Positions 42,282 to 50,160 of a stretch of DNA of 64,000 nt are shown here, one piece after another. The stretch covers positions 62,001 through 126,000 of the forward strand of contig JAGXKT010000001.1 of assembly GCA_018335035.1 (NCBI GenBank), given 5' to 3'. The notes under the pieces are model-generated. The model saw only the letters and a program-made list of their open reading frames with translations, had not been told where the DNA came from and made no database searches. The DNA is from Phycisphaerae bacterium (GTDB lineage: Bacteria > Planctomycetota > Phycisphaerae > SM23-33). Position 1 is the stretch's first letter, and every line of letters begins with the position of its first letter. Position numbers and translations under genes: made by a program.

Positions 42282-43259
42282 ATGAGACCGTCGTGTATCC
42301 TTGCGTTGTGTTATGCCACCGTGTTGACATTCGTGACGGCGCCGGTCGTCGGCGAGCACGTCTGGCGGGACGGGCAGTGGGTCGAGGCGGCGCCGCCTGC
42401 GGAAGGCACGCCGGCCGGCGAGTTGGCGCTGATCCGCCAGTATCTGTCCGAGGACGAGCCCGACGACGCCGCCGACGCGGCGGAGGAATTCCTTGAGGAC
42501 TACCCCGCGGATCCCCGCTGCGAGGAGGCGATGATCCTCTGGGCTCAGGCCGAGCGGGCCGACGGGGACTTCTACGACGCCTTCGAGCGATACGAGGCCT
42601 ATCTGGAGGCCTATCCGAACGGGCGGTACGTCGAACGGGCGTTGCGGCGGGAGTACGACATCGGCGTGGCCTTCTTGGAAGGTCGTCCGCGCAAAGCCCT
42701 CGGCATTTTCCGCCTGCCGGGTGCGCCGGACGGCGTGGAGATACTCGAGAAGCTCGTCGCCCGCGCGCCCCGGTCGCATGCGTCGGCGGATGCTCTGGTG
42801 AAGCTGGCGGATTACTGGATCAGCGAAGGCAAGCATGCCCGCGCCGTGCAGACCTGCGATCAGTATCTCGAGTTGTTTTCCGATGCGCCGCAGACGCCGG
42901 ACATGATGCTCAAGGCCGCTCGCGCGACCTATCGCGCCTTTCAGGGCGTGCCGCACGACCCGACGCCGCTTCTGGAGGCGGAGCAGCGCTTCGCCGTGTT
43001 CATTGAACGCTACCCCGAGCGGGCCGAGAAGGCCGGCGCCAAGGAGGTGCTTGATGAAATTCGTCGGTTGCGCGCGGCGAAGCTGATGGAGACGGCGGAG
43101 TTCTACCGGCGCGTCGATCGTCCGGAATCGGCGATCTACTACTGCCACCGGGTGTTGGAGCGTTACCCGAGTACGCCGTCGGCCGATGAGGCCCGCGCGG
43201 CGTTGAAGGCGCTGGGCGCGCCGGTCGAGAGCGCCTCAGAGGAGAATGAATCGCAATGA
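42282..43259 (+). CDS. BamD-like outer-membrane assembly lipoprotein-type TPR protein
   Basis: A 325-residue exported protein with a signal peptide (ILALCYATVLTFVTAP) and five or more TPR-like helix pairs (about 45-320), such as DPRCEEAMILWAQAERADG and a YESAIYYCHRVLERYP-like unit near 290 (PESAIYYCHRVLERYP). The repeat pattern and the gene order with lptE fit BamD, but no lipobox cysteine is evident near the cleavage site except Cys5 or Cys10 inside the signal. The ATG at 42282 follows AGGA; an upstream ATG at 42243 sits 6 nt from TATAAT and could be a leaderless start. Overlaps the next gene by ATGA. Confidence 0.7.
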   Translation: MRPSCILALCYATVLTFVTAPVVGEHVWRDGQWVEAAPPAEGTPAGELALIRQYLSEDEPDDAADAAEEFLEDYPADPRCEEAMILWAQAERADGDFYDAFERYEAYLEAYPNGRYVERALRREYDIGVAFLEGRPRKALGIFRLPGAPDGVEILEKLVARAPRSHASADALVKLADYWISEGKHARAVQTCDQYLELFSDAPQTPDMMLKAARATYRAFQGVPHDPTPLLEAEQRFAVFIERYPERAEKAGAKEVLDEIRRLRAAKLMETAEFYRRVDRPESAIYYCHRVLERYPSTPSADEARAALKALGAPVESASEENESQ

Positions 43260-43804
43260 CGAGCATGCAGCGCGTGATGTGGACGTTGGCGGCGGGGTTG
43301 GCGGTTTCGGCGACGGGCGGGTGCGGCTATTCCACCGCGTCGCTTTACCCGCAGGACGTGGAGACGGTGGCGGTTCCGATTTGGCAGCGCGGGCGGCACG
43401 TCTACCGGCGCGGCGTGGAGATTCGCGCCACTGAGGCGATCGTCAAGCATATCGAGAGCAAGACGCCCTACAAGGTGGTCACTCGCGCCACGGCCGACAC
43501 GGAACTGACCGGCACGATCGAGCGAATTGCTCAGGAGGTCATGAGCTACAATCCGGATACGGGCCGGCCCCGCGAACTCGAGGTAACGCTGTTCGTCTCC
43601 TTCACGTGGAAGGACCTCCAGTCGGGCGAGGTGCTGGTGCAGCGTACGAACTTCCCTGTCAGCACGACGTATATTCCGCATGAGCCGTTTGGGCGGGATT
43701 TTTTCCTCGGCAGTGAAGACGCGCTGAACGACTTGGCCCGTCGCGTCGTGGAGCAGTTGCAGAACAGTTGGTCCGAGCCGCCCGCGGCCCGGCGCGATGC
43801 CTGA
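43256..43804 (+). CDS. LptE-like outer-membrane LPS assembly lipoprotein
   Basis: A 182-residue lipoprotein (lipobox ATGGC, Cys about 23) followed by GYSTASLYP, the typical start of LptE-family proteins, and a compact alpha/beta domain (DVETVAVPIW; ELTGTIERI; TLFVSFTWKDL). LptE plugs LptD, which inserts lipopolysaccharide into the outer membrane. No lptD is in the window. ATG at 43256 overlaps the preceding stop, so the two genes are coupled. Confidence 0.8.
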   Translation: MTSMQRVMWTLAAGLAVSATGGCGYSTASLYPQDVETVAVPIWQRGRHVYRRGVEIRATEAIVKHIESKTPYKVVTRATADTELTGTIERIAQEVMSYNPDTGRPRELEVTLFVSFTWKDLQSGEVLVQRTNFPVSTTYIPHEPFGRDFFLGSEDALNDLARRVVEQLQNSWSEPPAARRDA

Positions 43805-43828
43805 GTCGCCTGCCATGTGCGGATCACA

Positions 43829-43858
43829 TTGGCGAAACGCCCCCCCGTGCGGTATGAT
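43829..43858 (+). promoter_or_regulatory. Candidate ftsH promoter
   Basis: TTGGCG (43829-43834), 18-nt spacer, TATGAT (43853-43858), with a leader of about 60 nt to the ATG at 43926. Confidence 0.5.
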
Positions 43859-43925
43859 GGCCCAGGGGCGTTGACCGGACGAGGGGCCCTGGGCGGGTTC
43901 TGACACCGGCGGCGCCGAATAACCC

Positions 43926-45986
43926 ATGCCTGAACCGAACCAACCACCGCAGTCTCAGCCGCCGCAGCGCCCGAACCGTCCTGGCCGCAGTCTTATGAGC
44001 TGGGTCATCATCATCGGTGTGGGCCTGCTGCTGATGATGCTCATCACCGAGGGCTTCGGCGACAATCGTCGGGAGATCTCCGCCAGCGAATTCTGGCAGT
44101 TCGCGGACAACGGTCAACTCGTCGGCAAGCTCATCATCAAGGAGGATCGCATTGAAGGCGAAAATCCCGAGAAGATGACGATGCTCAAGGAGGATGAGCC
44201 GCGCAAGTTTTACTGCGTCTACAACTACCAGGCGCACGACAACTTTGAGCCGCGCCTCGAGCAGGCCCTGGCCGGACGCGTGCCGTTCGTCTACGAAACC
44301 GCCAGTTGGTGGAAAGGTATGCTGCCGCAACTGCTGTTTCTGGTCGTCGTGTTTCTGGCGATCTGGTTTCTGTTGTTTCGACGTTTGGGGTCGGCGGCCA
44401 GCGGGGGCGGGTTCCTCGGAAGCTTCGGGCGAAGCCGGCATCGCGTGACGACCAAGGAGCACACGAACATCACGTTCGAGGATGTCGCCGGCATTGACGA
44501 GGCCAAGCAGGACGTCACGGAGATCATCGAGTTCCTAAAGGATCCGGGCCGCTTCCGTCGGCTGGGTGGACGCGTCCCGCGGGGCATCCTGCTGGTCGGC
44601 GAGCCGGGGTGCGGCAAGACGCTTCTGGCCAAGGCGATCGCCGGCGAGGCGGACGTGCCGTTCTTCAGTATCTCCGGCAGCGACTTCGTGGAGATGTTCG
44701 TGGGTGTGGGTGCATCGCGCGTACGGGACCTGTTCAAGCAGGCCAAGGAGTCCTCGCCGTGCATTATCTTTCTCGACGAGATCGACGCGGTGGGGCGCCG
44801 GCGCGGCACGGGCTTCGCCGGGGGCGGGCACGACGAGCGCGAGCAGACGCTCAACGCAATCCTCGTGGAGATGGACGGGTTCGAGACGTCGGACCAGGTG
44901 ATCGTCATCGCGGCGACCAACCGCATGGACGTGCTGGACCCGGCGCTGACGCGCCCCGGGCGGTTCGACCGTCAGATCGACGTACCCCTGCCGGATCTCA
45001 AAGGGCGTTACGAAATCCTCAAGATCTACGCGGCGCGGGTCAAATGCAGCATGGACGTGGACCTGCACAAGCTGGCGCGCGGCACGCCGATGTTCTCCGG
45101 AGCCGATCTCGAGGCACTGGTCAACGAGGCCGCCATCGAGGCGACCATCGCTGAAAAGGACTTCGTCGAGCAGAACGACCTCGAAGAGGCACGCGACAAG
45201 GTCCGCTGGGGACGGGCGCGCAAGAGCCGCGTCATCGACGAGCAGGAAAAGAGGATCACCGCCTACCACGAGGCCGGGCACGGGCTCGTCCAGATACTTA
45301 CCTCTGAGGCCGATCCGTTGCATAAGGTTTCCATCATTCCACGCGGCCAGACCGGGGGGGCGACGTTCTCACTGCCCGAGAAGGATCGCTACCTCTACAC
45401 GCGCAACTATTGCAACGCGCTTATCCGCGTGGCGCTCGGCGGGCGCCTGGCCGAAGATTTGTTCATCCATGACATCTCCAGCGGTGCGCAAAATGACATT
45501 CTTCAGGCGACGGAAATCGCGAAGAAGATGGTGCTCGACTGGGGCATGTCGGATCGCGTCGGGCCGATTAACTACGACAACGGGCGCCAGCAGGCGGCAT
45601 ACTGGCCGCCTCAGGGCAAACAGTATTCCGAGCGGACGGCCGAACTGGTTGACGAGGAAATCAAGGCAATCATTGACGAGGCCTACGCCGCCACGCGCAA
45701 GACGCTGGAGGACCACGCCGACAACCTCGAGACGCTGGCGGAGGCGCTGATGCGGTACGAAACACTTAGCGCTGAAGAGGTCCAGCGCATCTGCGACGGC
45801 GAGCCGCTGGACAAGCCGACCGTCAGCGATTTGCTGGATGCCGAGCAGGCCAAGGGGCGGAATGCGTCGGGCGGCGAGACGTCTGGCGAGGACGCCTCCG
45901 CCAATCCATCGTCGAACAAGGGCTCCGCGGATGATGATACGCCCGCGTCGGTCGAGTCGTCTTCACCTTCCGAGCCGAGGCCGTAA
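43926..45986 (+). CDS. ftsH: ATP-dependent zinc metalloprotease FtsH
   Basis: A 686-residue membrane AAA+ protease that degrades membrane and short-lived cytoplasmic proteins. Two membrane helices (about 24-41 and 132-151) flank the periplasmic part. Walker A GEPGCGKT (225-232), Walker [12 protein letters not shown] (about 277-287), the arginine-finger region [10 protein letters not shown], zinc motif HEAGH (about 450) and the third zinc ligand in an [15 protein letters not shown] region. The C-terminus is an unusual Ser/Pro/Asp-rich extension of about 50 residues. The SPFH genes at the left end are its likely modulators if HflKC-like, but they are not linked here. Confidence 0.95.
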   Translation: MPEPNQPPQSQPPQRPNRPGRSLMSWVIIIGVGLLLMMLITEGFGDNRREISASEFWQFADNGQLVGKLIIKEDRIEGENPEKMTMLKEDEPRKFYCVYNYQAHDNFEPRLEQALAGRVPFVYETASWWKGMLPQLLFLVVVFLAIWFLLFRRLGSAASGGGFLGSFGRSRHRVTTKEHTNITFEDVAGIDEAKQDVTEIIEFLKDPGRFRRLGGRVPRGILLVGEPGCGKTLLAKAIAGEADVPFFSISGSDFVEMFVGVGASRVRDLFKQAKESSPCIIFLDEIDAVGRRRGTGFAGGGHDEREQTLNAILVEMDGFETSDQVIVIAATNRMDVLDPALTRPGRFDRQIDVPLPDLKGRYEILKIYAARVKCSMDVDLHKLARGTPMFSGADLEALVNEAAIEATIAEKDFVEQNDLEEARDKVRWGRARKSRVIDEQEKRITAYHEAGHGLVQILTSEADPLHKVSIIPRGQTGGATFSLPEKDRYLYTRNYCNALIRVALGGRLAEDLFIHDISSGAQNDILQATEIAKKMVLDWGMSDRVGPINYDNGRQQAAYWPPQGKQYSERTAELVDEEIKAIIDEAYAATRKTLEDHADNLETLAEALMRYETLSAEEVQRICDGEPLDKPTVSDLLDAEQAKGRNASGGETSGEDASANPSSNKGSADDDTPASVESSSPSEPRP

Positions 45987-45992
45987 ACGTAT

Positions 45993-46012
45993 CGCCGCCC
46001 GTTCGGGCGGCG
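45993..46012 (+). terminator. Hairpin 6 nt after ftsH
   Basis: Perfect 8-bp stem CGCCGCCC-GTTC-GGGCGGCG. No T-tract, but position directly after the stop makes a terminator likely. Confidence 0.45.
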
Positions 46013-46224
46013 CAGTATCGACCAGCCGCGAAACGCTCGCCGAAGGCGCCCTCGCCCACCAAAAGCAGCAGAGACGCTAAAGGCGCCAAGAGCAGATAAG
46101 GTTCTTGGCTGCTATGGGGCGCGCGGCGTGCCAAAGGGGAGGCACCGGCGGCAAGGCCATTGGCCTGCCGCGCAAAAAAACAGCAGGCATCGCGCTGTTC
46201 GCGTGCCTGCCGTTTGCCTTTCTC

Positions 46225-46248
46225 GTCCCCACGGTCCTACCGTGGGAC
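46225..46248 (-). terminator. Possible terminator of the H1-like gene
   Basis: GTCCCACGG-TAGGA-CCGTGGGGAC stem (one bulge) on the minus strand, 43 nt past the stop. No T-tract. Confidence 0.3.
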
Positions 46249-46290
46249 TCCGCTGGGCGTAATGCCTGCGGAACTGCGAAGCTGGCCGGC

Positions 46291-46641
46291 CTACTTGCGG
46301 CTTTTCTTGCGCGAGGCCTTCTTGCGCGACTTCTTCGCGGCCTTCTTGCGCGTTGGCTTCTTGCGCGACTTCTTTGCGGCCTTCTTGCGCGTGGACTTCT
46401 TGCGCGACTTCTTTGCGGCCTTCTTGCGCGTGGACTTCTTGCGCGTGGACTTCTTGCGCGACTTCTTTGCGGCTTTCTTGCGCGTCGCCTTTTTGCGCGT
46501 CGACTTCTTCGGCGCGCTGCGCTTCCGCGTGGATTTCTTGCGGGTGCTCTTCTTCGCCCGCTTGCGGGACGTGCGCTTCTTTGCCGGCGACTTCTTCGAA
46601 CTGCTCTTACGACGTGTCTTCTTTGCTGCTTTCTTGGCCAT
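46291..46641 (-). CDS. Histone H1-like lysine-rich DNA-binding protein
   Basis: A 116-residue protein made almost only of Lys, Arg, Ala, Ser and Thr, of the kind found in bacterial H1-like proteins such as Hc1/Hc2 and AlgP. Four 13-residue units (KKAAKKSRKK type) match 39-nt DNA repeats at 46319-46489. No globular domain or hydrophobic core. It should bind DNA non-specifically and condense the nucleoid; post-translational modification is possible but not shown. AAGGAGATCAAC precedes the ATG. The opposite strand carries a long leucine-rich reading frame that is only the complement of these repeats. Confidence 0.85.
   Translation of the reverse strand: MAKKAAKKTRRKSSSKKSPAKKRTSRKRAKKSTRKKSTRKRSAPKKSTRKKATRKKAAKKSRKKSTRKKSTRKKAAKKSRKKSTRKKAAKKSRKKPTRKKAAKKSRKKASRKKSRK
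46319..46489 (-). repeat. 39-nt coding repeats in the H1-like gene
   Basis: Four near-identical 39-nt copies at 46319-46357, 46358-46396, 46397-46435 and 46451-46489, with a 15-nt partial copy between the third and fourth. Each encodes 13 residues. Copies differ by a few bases, consistent with repeat expansion and contraction. Confidence 0.85.
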
Positions 46642-46696
46642 GTTGATCTCCTTCCATGTCCGACCAATACGCCAGCTTCGAAGAAAGGCCAGTGTC

Positions 46697-46739
46697 TATT
46701 AGATGCGCGTGTTGCGCGCGTGCAAGGAATTACTTGCAG
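46697..46739 (-). promoter_or_regulatory. H1-like gene promoter with adjacent inverted repeat
   Basis: Minus strand: TTGCAC (46726-46721), 18-nt spacer, TAATAG (46702-46697). A perfect inverted repeat TGCAAG-GAATTA-CTTGCA (46722-46739) overlaps the -35. It lies between the H1-like gene and the divergent ribonucleotide reductase gene, so a single factor could control both. No NrdR-box consensus was found. Confidence 0.45.
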
Positions 46740-46844
46740 TTTTTTTCGTCATTGTGCGCGCATTGCGCTCAGCTTTTTCTGCGCGCGCTGCGTCGCGTAC
46801 GGCGTGGCGCGCCTGCGCGCGTACAATTAGGGCGAGGGCGCATC

Positions 46845-48725
46845 ATGAACGCTGAGCTTGGTGAGTTGTCGGATAACGCGCACCTCACGCTCGAGGCGCG
46901 CTACCTGCGGCGTGACGCGAGCGGGCGCATCGTCGAGACGCCGCGCGACATGTTCGAGCGCGTCGCCCGTAGCGTCGCGCGCGCCGAACAGCGATACGCC
47001 GACTCCGCGGCGACCGTTGACTACTGGCGCGGCAGGTTCGCCGAGCAGATGATGCGCGGGCGGTTCCTGCCCAACAGCCCGACGCTAATGAACGCTGGGC
47101 GACGGTTGGGCATGCTCAGTGCGTGCTTCGTGTTGCCCGTGCCTGACAGTATCGAGGGCATCTTCGAGTCGGTGAAGAACGCCGCTCGCATCCAGCAGGC
47201 CGGCGGAGGGACGGGGTTTTCGTTCGATCTTCTTCGCCCGACTGGAGATACGATCTCGACCTCCGGCGGGAGGACCTCCGGGCCGATCAGCTTCTGGCGC
47301 GTGTTTTCAGAGGCGACGCACGCCATTCAGCAGGGGGCCTTCCGCCGCGGGGCGAACATGGGCATGATGTCGCTGAATCACCCGGATGTGCTGAAGTTTA
47401 TCACGGCCAAAAACGCGCCCGGAAGGTTCGAGAACTTCAATATCTCCGTGAAAGTCACCGAAAAGCAGTGGCGTCTTCTGCAGGAGCAGCCCGACGACGC
47501 GCACGTCGTGACCAACCCGCGCACCGGTCGATCGTACCACCTGCCCCGTTGGCTGGCGGGCGCCGACTACGCGCTCGACGACCTCCGCCCGGTTGCCGAC
47601 GGCGGCACCGAGTGCCTCACCCGGCGCGAGGTGTGGGAGATGCTCACTGCGGCCGCTTGGAACACCGCGGAGCCGGGCGTGTGCTTCATCGATCGCGTCA
47701 ATGCGGACAACCCCACGCCGCGCCTGGGGCGGATCGAGGCGACGAACCCGTGCGGCGAGCAGCCGCTGTTGGATTACGAAGCGTGCAACCTCGCATCGAT
47801 CGACGTGGCGAAGTTCATCCGTTCCGGCGCGCTGGACGAGGCGGCCTTCCGCGCAACGGTGCGGCTCGGCGTACGCTTCTGCGACGACGTGATCGACGTC
47901 AACAATTACATCACCGATGCCATCGCCGAACGCTGTCACGGTAATCGCAAGATCGGCCTCGGCGTGATGGGCCTGGCCGACGCCATGTATGAGTTCGACA
48001 TCCGCTACGACAGCGACGAAGGGCTCGCGTTCGCGCGGCGCGTGGCGGACGTGCTGACCGATGAGGCCTTCAACGCCAGCGAAACGCTTGCCGGCGAGCG
48101 CGGCTGCTTTCCCAACTATTCCGGGAGCGTGTGGGACGAGCGCGGGCGCGAGATGCGAAACGCCGCCGTCACCACCATCGCGCCGACCGGGACGCTGAGC
48201 ATTCTGGCCGGATGCACCGGCGGGATCGAGCCGGCCTACGCCCTGGCGTTTGACCGCCACGTGCTGCAAGGCCGCAAGCTCCGCGAAGTCAATCGTCCGC
48301 TGAAACGTTACGCAGAGCGTCGGGGGCTTTGGAGTGAGTCCGTGGCTGCCCGCTTGGCCGAAGGGGCTGCGCTGTCCGAGCTTCCCGGGTTCACCGCCGA
48401 CGACGCCGCCCGCTTCGTCACGGCCCACGACGTGTCGCCCGAGTGGCACGTTCGCATGCAGGCGACGTTTCAGGAGTATATCGACGGGGCGATCTCCAAG
48501 ACCATCAACATGCCTCGCGACGCGACCGTCACGGACGTCCGAGAGGTGTACGCCCTGGCGCACCACCTGGGCTGCAAGGGTATCACGGTCTATCGGGACG
48601 GATGCCGGGAGGGGCAGCCCATGGCCGCGGGACGCAAGGGGCGGTGTCCGCGATGTGGCGGGCCCATCGCCGACGAGGCGGCATGCAGCCGCTGCCCGCG
48701 GTGCGGCGGGACATTGTGTCCCTGA
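46845..48725 (+). CDS. nrdJ: Class II (adenosylcobalamin-dependent) ribonucleotide reductase
   Basis: A 626-residue enzyme that makes deoxyribonucleotides, using adenosylcobalamin as radical source and therefore without a beta subunit. Cys94 (MLSACF), the thiyl-radical region NPCGEQPL (Cys about 302) and YEACNLASID (Cys about 313), TLSILAGCTGGIEP, and a C-terminal zinc-ribbon-like CPRCGG...CSRCPRCGG tail that should shuttle electrons from thioredoxin. Length is a little short for the family. The ATG at 46845 was chosen after GAGGGCG; the frame upstream is non-coding. TACAAT is at 46822-46827. Trp/Met-rich features of class I are absent. Confidence 0.92.
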   Translation: MNAELGELSDNAHLTLEARYLRRDASGRIVETPRDMFERVARSVARAEQRYADSAATVDYWRGRFAEQMMRGRFLPNSPTLMNAGRRLGMLSACFVLPVPDSIEGIFESVKNAARIQQAGGGTGFSFDLLRPTGDTISTSGGRTSGPISFWRVFSEATHAIQQGAFRRGANMGMMSLNHPDVLKFITAKNAPGRFENFNISVKVTEKQWRLLQEQPDDAHVVTNPRTGRSYHLPRWLAGADYALDDLRPVADGGTECLTRREVWEMLTAAAWNTAEPGVCFIDRVNADNPTPRLGRIEATNPCGEQPLLDYEACNLASIDVAKFIRSGALDEAAFRATVRLGVRFCDDVIDVNNYITDAIAERCHGNRKIGLGVMGLADAMYEFDIRYDSDEGLAFARRVADVLTDEAFNASETLAGERGCFPNYSGSVWDERGREMRNAAVTTIAPTGTLSILAGCTGGIEPAYALAFDRHVLQGRKLREVNRPLKRYAERRGLWSESVAARLAEGAALSELPGFTADDAARFVTAHDVSPEWHVRMQATFQEYIDGAISKTINMPRDATVTDVREVYALAHHLGCKGITVYRDGCREGQPMAAGRKGRCPRCGGPIADEAACSRCPRCGGTLCP

Positions 48726-48749
48726 GGCCGCAGCAGGGCGTTCAAAGCA

Positions 48750-48779
48750 TTGAACGTGCCGGTCGAAAGCCGGTATGCT
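48750..48779 (+). promoter_or_regulatory. Promoter of the esterase gene
   Basis: TTGAAC (48750-48755), 18-nt spacer, TATGCT (48774-48779), 9 nt before the ATG at 48789. The spacer holds the inverted pair CCGGTCG..AGCCGG. Confidence 0.5.
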
Positions 48780-48788
48780 GGCTTTGAG

Positions 48789-49568
48789 ATGAAGCTACGG
48801 AGCCCGCTGGTGAGAACGCGATGGATGGTTATGCTGCTGATGGGGCTTGCCTCGTTTGGGGGCTGTCACGTTCCGGCATACCTGGAGCGTGCACCCAAGC
48901 CGCATCAGTACAGTCGCGACCCGGCCACCGGACGCGGCTTTTACTACTATGTGCCCAGCACGTATCGCCACGACAAACCTGCGCCGCTGATCATCTCCTG
49001 TCACGGGACGCCGCCGTACGATGTCGCCCAGCACCACGTGAGGGAATGGAAGGCCCTGGCCGAGCGCAACGGCTGCATCGTGGTTTGCCCGGAGCTGATC
49101 GGCACGGACGGCATTCTGGGCGACGGTCCGCTGGCGGGCATGTTCGCCGACGAGCGGTACATCCTGTCGCTGATCAGCTTGATGGGCTATCGGTACAACG
49201 TCGATCGTGCGAACGTGATGATCACGGGTTTCTCCGGCGGCGGGTTCCCGACGTATTGGGTGGGGCTACGGCACCCGGACGTGTTCAGCGTGATCGCCGC
49301 GCGGAACTGCAACTTCTCCGAGGTCAACACGGACGGCTGGTTCCCGGACGAGGCGCGGCGGATCGCGATTCTGGTCTACTACGGCAGCAACGATCCCGGT
49401 GCGATACAGGCCCAGTCGCGCAACGCCATTCGCTACCTGCGAGGCCAGGGCTTCAGCGTGCGCAAGAAGGTACTCCAGGGCTTCGGACACCAGCGCAAGC
49501 CGGAGGTCGCGATGGACTTCTTCCTGGCCCATATGCACGAGCCCGTCCCCTCTCTGCCGATACAGTAG
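48789..49568 (+). CDS. Predicted exported alpha/beta-hydrolase (esterase/PHB depolymerase-like)
   Basis: A 259-residue protein with a hydrophobic N-terminus and a possible lipobox (SFGGC, Cys about 26). The alpha/beta-hydrolase core shows the oxyanion region PLIISCHGTPP and the nucleophile elbow GFSGGG (GxSxGG), with downstream YYGSNDPGA and GFGHQRKPE supplying candidate Asp and His of the triad. This pattern fits feruloyl-esterase/PHB depolymerase-like carbohydrate esterases. Substrate unknown. Ends 30 bp before a bidirectional terminator. Confidence 0.72.
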   Translation: MKLRSPLVRTRWMVMLLMGLASFGGCHVPAYLERAPKPHQYSRDPATGRGFYYYVPSTYRHDKPAPLIISCHGTPPYDVAQHHVREWKALAERNGCIVVCPELIGTDGILGDGPLAGMFADERYILSLISLMGYRYNVDRANVMITGFSGGGFPTYWVGLRHPDVFSVIAARNCNFSEVNTDGWFPDEARRIAILVYYGSNDPGAIQAQSRNAIRYLRGQGFSVRKKVLQGFGHQRKPEVAMDFFLAHMHEPVPSLPIQ

Positions 49569-49598
49569 CGCAAGAACCGGCGGGGGATAGCGCATAGA

Positions 49599-49628
49599 AA
49601 AGCCCACGCGCCACAGCGCGCGGGCTTT
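49599..49628. terminator. Bidirectional Rho-independent terminator
   Basis: AAAGCCC-A-CGCGC-CACA-GCGCG-C-GGGCTTT: a 12-bp stem with one mismatch, flanked by A on the left and T on the right. It sits between the convergent esterase gene and the V/A-ATPase operon. Confidence 0.8.
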
Positions 49629-49693
49629 GTTGTGACGCCCGTGCTATCAGCATGGATGCGCACGTTCACGAATCCGCGCCGGCGGCAGAGGCG

Positions 49694-50158
49694 CTACAGC
49701 GTCGTCAATTGGAGGTAGAGGAAGACGAAGCCGAACATGCCGACGGTCTCGGCGATGCCCATGGCGATAATCATGAACACGAAGCCCTTGCCCTCGCCCT
49801 CGGACAGAGCGCGGATCGCCGAGGCGCCGATCATGCCCTGCATCCAGGCGCTGAACATCTCCGCCAGGCCGCCGGCCACGCCCACGCCCATCAGCAAGCC
49901 ACCGTACCGGCTGACGGTTTCGGGTTCGAGGACAAGCCCGCTGAGTCCGACGTACATGAGGATAAAGGCGTAGATAGTCTGCGTCAGCGGCATGCCCAGC
50001 AGGACCATGTAGGTGAAGCTCAGCCGCTCGCCGGCCTTGGCCTCCTTGCCCCAGGCCCCGGCCGCGGCTCGCCCGGCCGCTCCGATGCCAAGAGCGCTGC
50101 CTAGGGCGCCCAGGCCCAGCACAATGCCTAGTGCCGTCTGTCCGAGAAACGTTTCCAT
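49694..50158 (-). CDS. ntpK: V/A-type ATPase proteolipid, subunit K (Na+ type)
   Basis: A 154-residue protein of four membrane helices, the ion-carrying rotor ring subunit. The Enterococcus hirae Na+ ligands map one-to-one: Thr59-Gln60 (MPLTQTIYAF), Gln107 (AWMQGMIGASA) and Glu136 (MGIAETVG) correspond to T64, Q65, Q110 and E139. This predicts a sodium-coupled enzyme. Last gene of the operon; the start was set at the METFLG methionine, as the open frame upstream is not coding. Two bases separate it from the subunit I stop at 50161. Confidence 0.93.
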   Translation of the reverse strand: METFLGQTALGIVLGLGALGSALGIGAAGRAAAGAWGKEAKAGERLSFTYMVLLGMPLTQTIYAFILMYVGLSGLVLEPETVSRYGGLLMGVGVAGGLAEMFSAWMQGMIGASAIRALSEGEGKGFVFMIIAMGIAETVGMFGFVFLYLQLTTL

Positions 50159-50160
50159 GT

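Larger units (their letters stand above)
45987..46290. other. 304-bp convergent gap after ftsH
   Basis: No gene. It contains an ftsH-proximal hairpin (45993-46012), a short GC-rich segment with AGAGACGCTAAAGGCGCCAAG, and a second hairpin near the 3' end of the H1-like gene (46225-46248). A 10-bp inverted pair around GCGGCAAGGCC...GGCCTGCCGC (near 46150) is followed by a run of A on the plus strand. Confidence 0.55.

Noticed and set aside
46105-46830. Leucine- and arginine-rich open frame on the plus strand, also in a second frame at 46160
   Set aside because: It is the complement of the 39-nt repeats of the H1-like gene and repeats only because that gene does.
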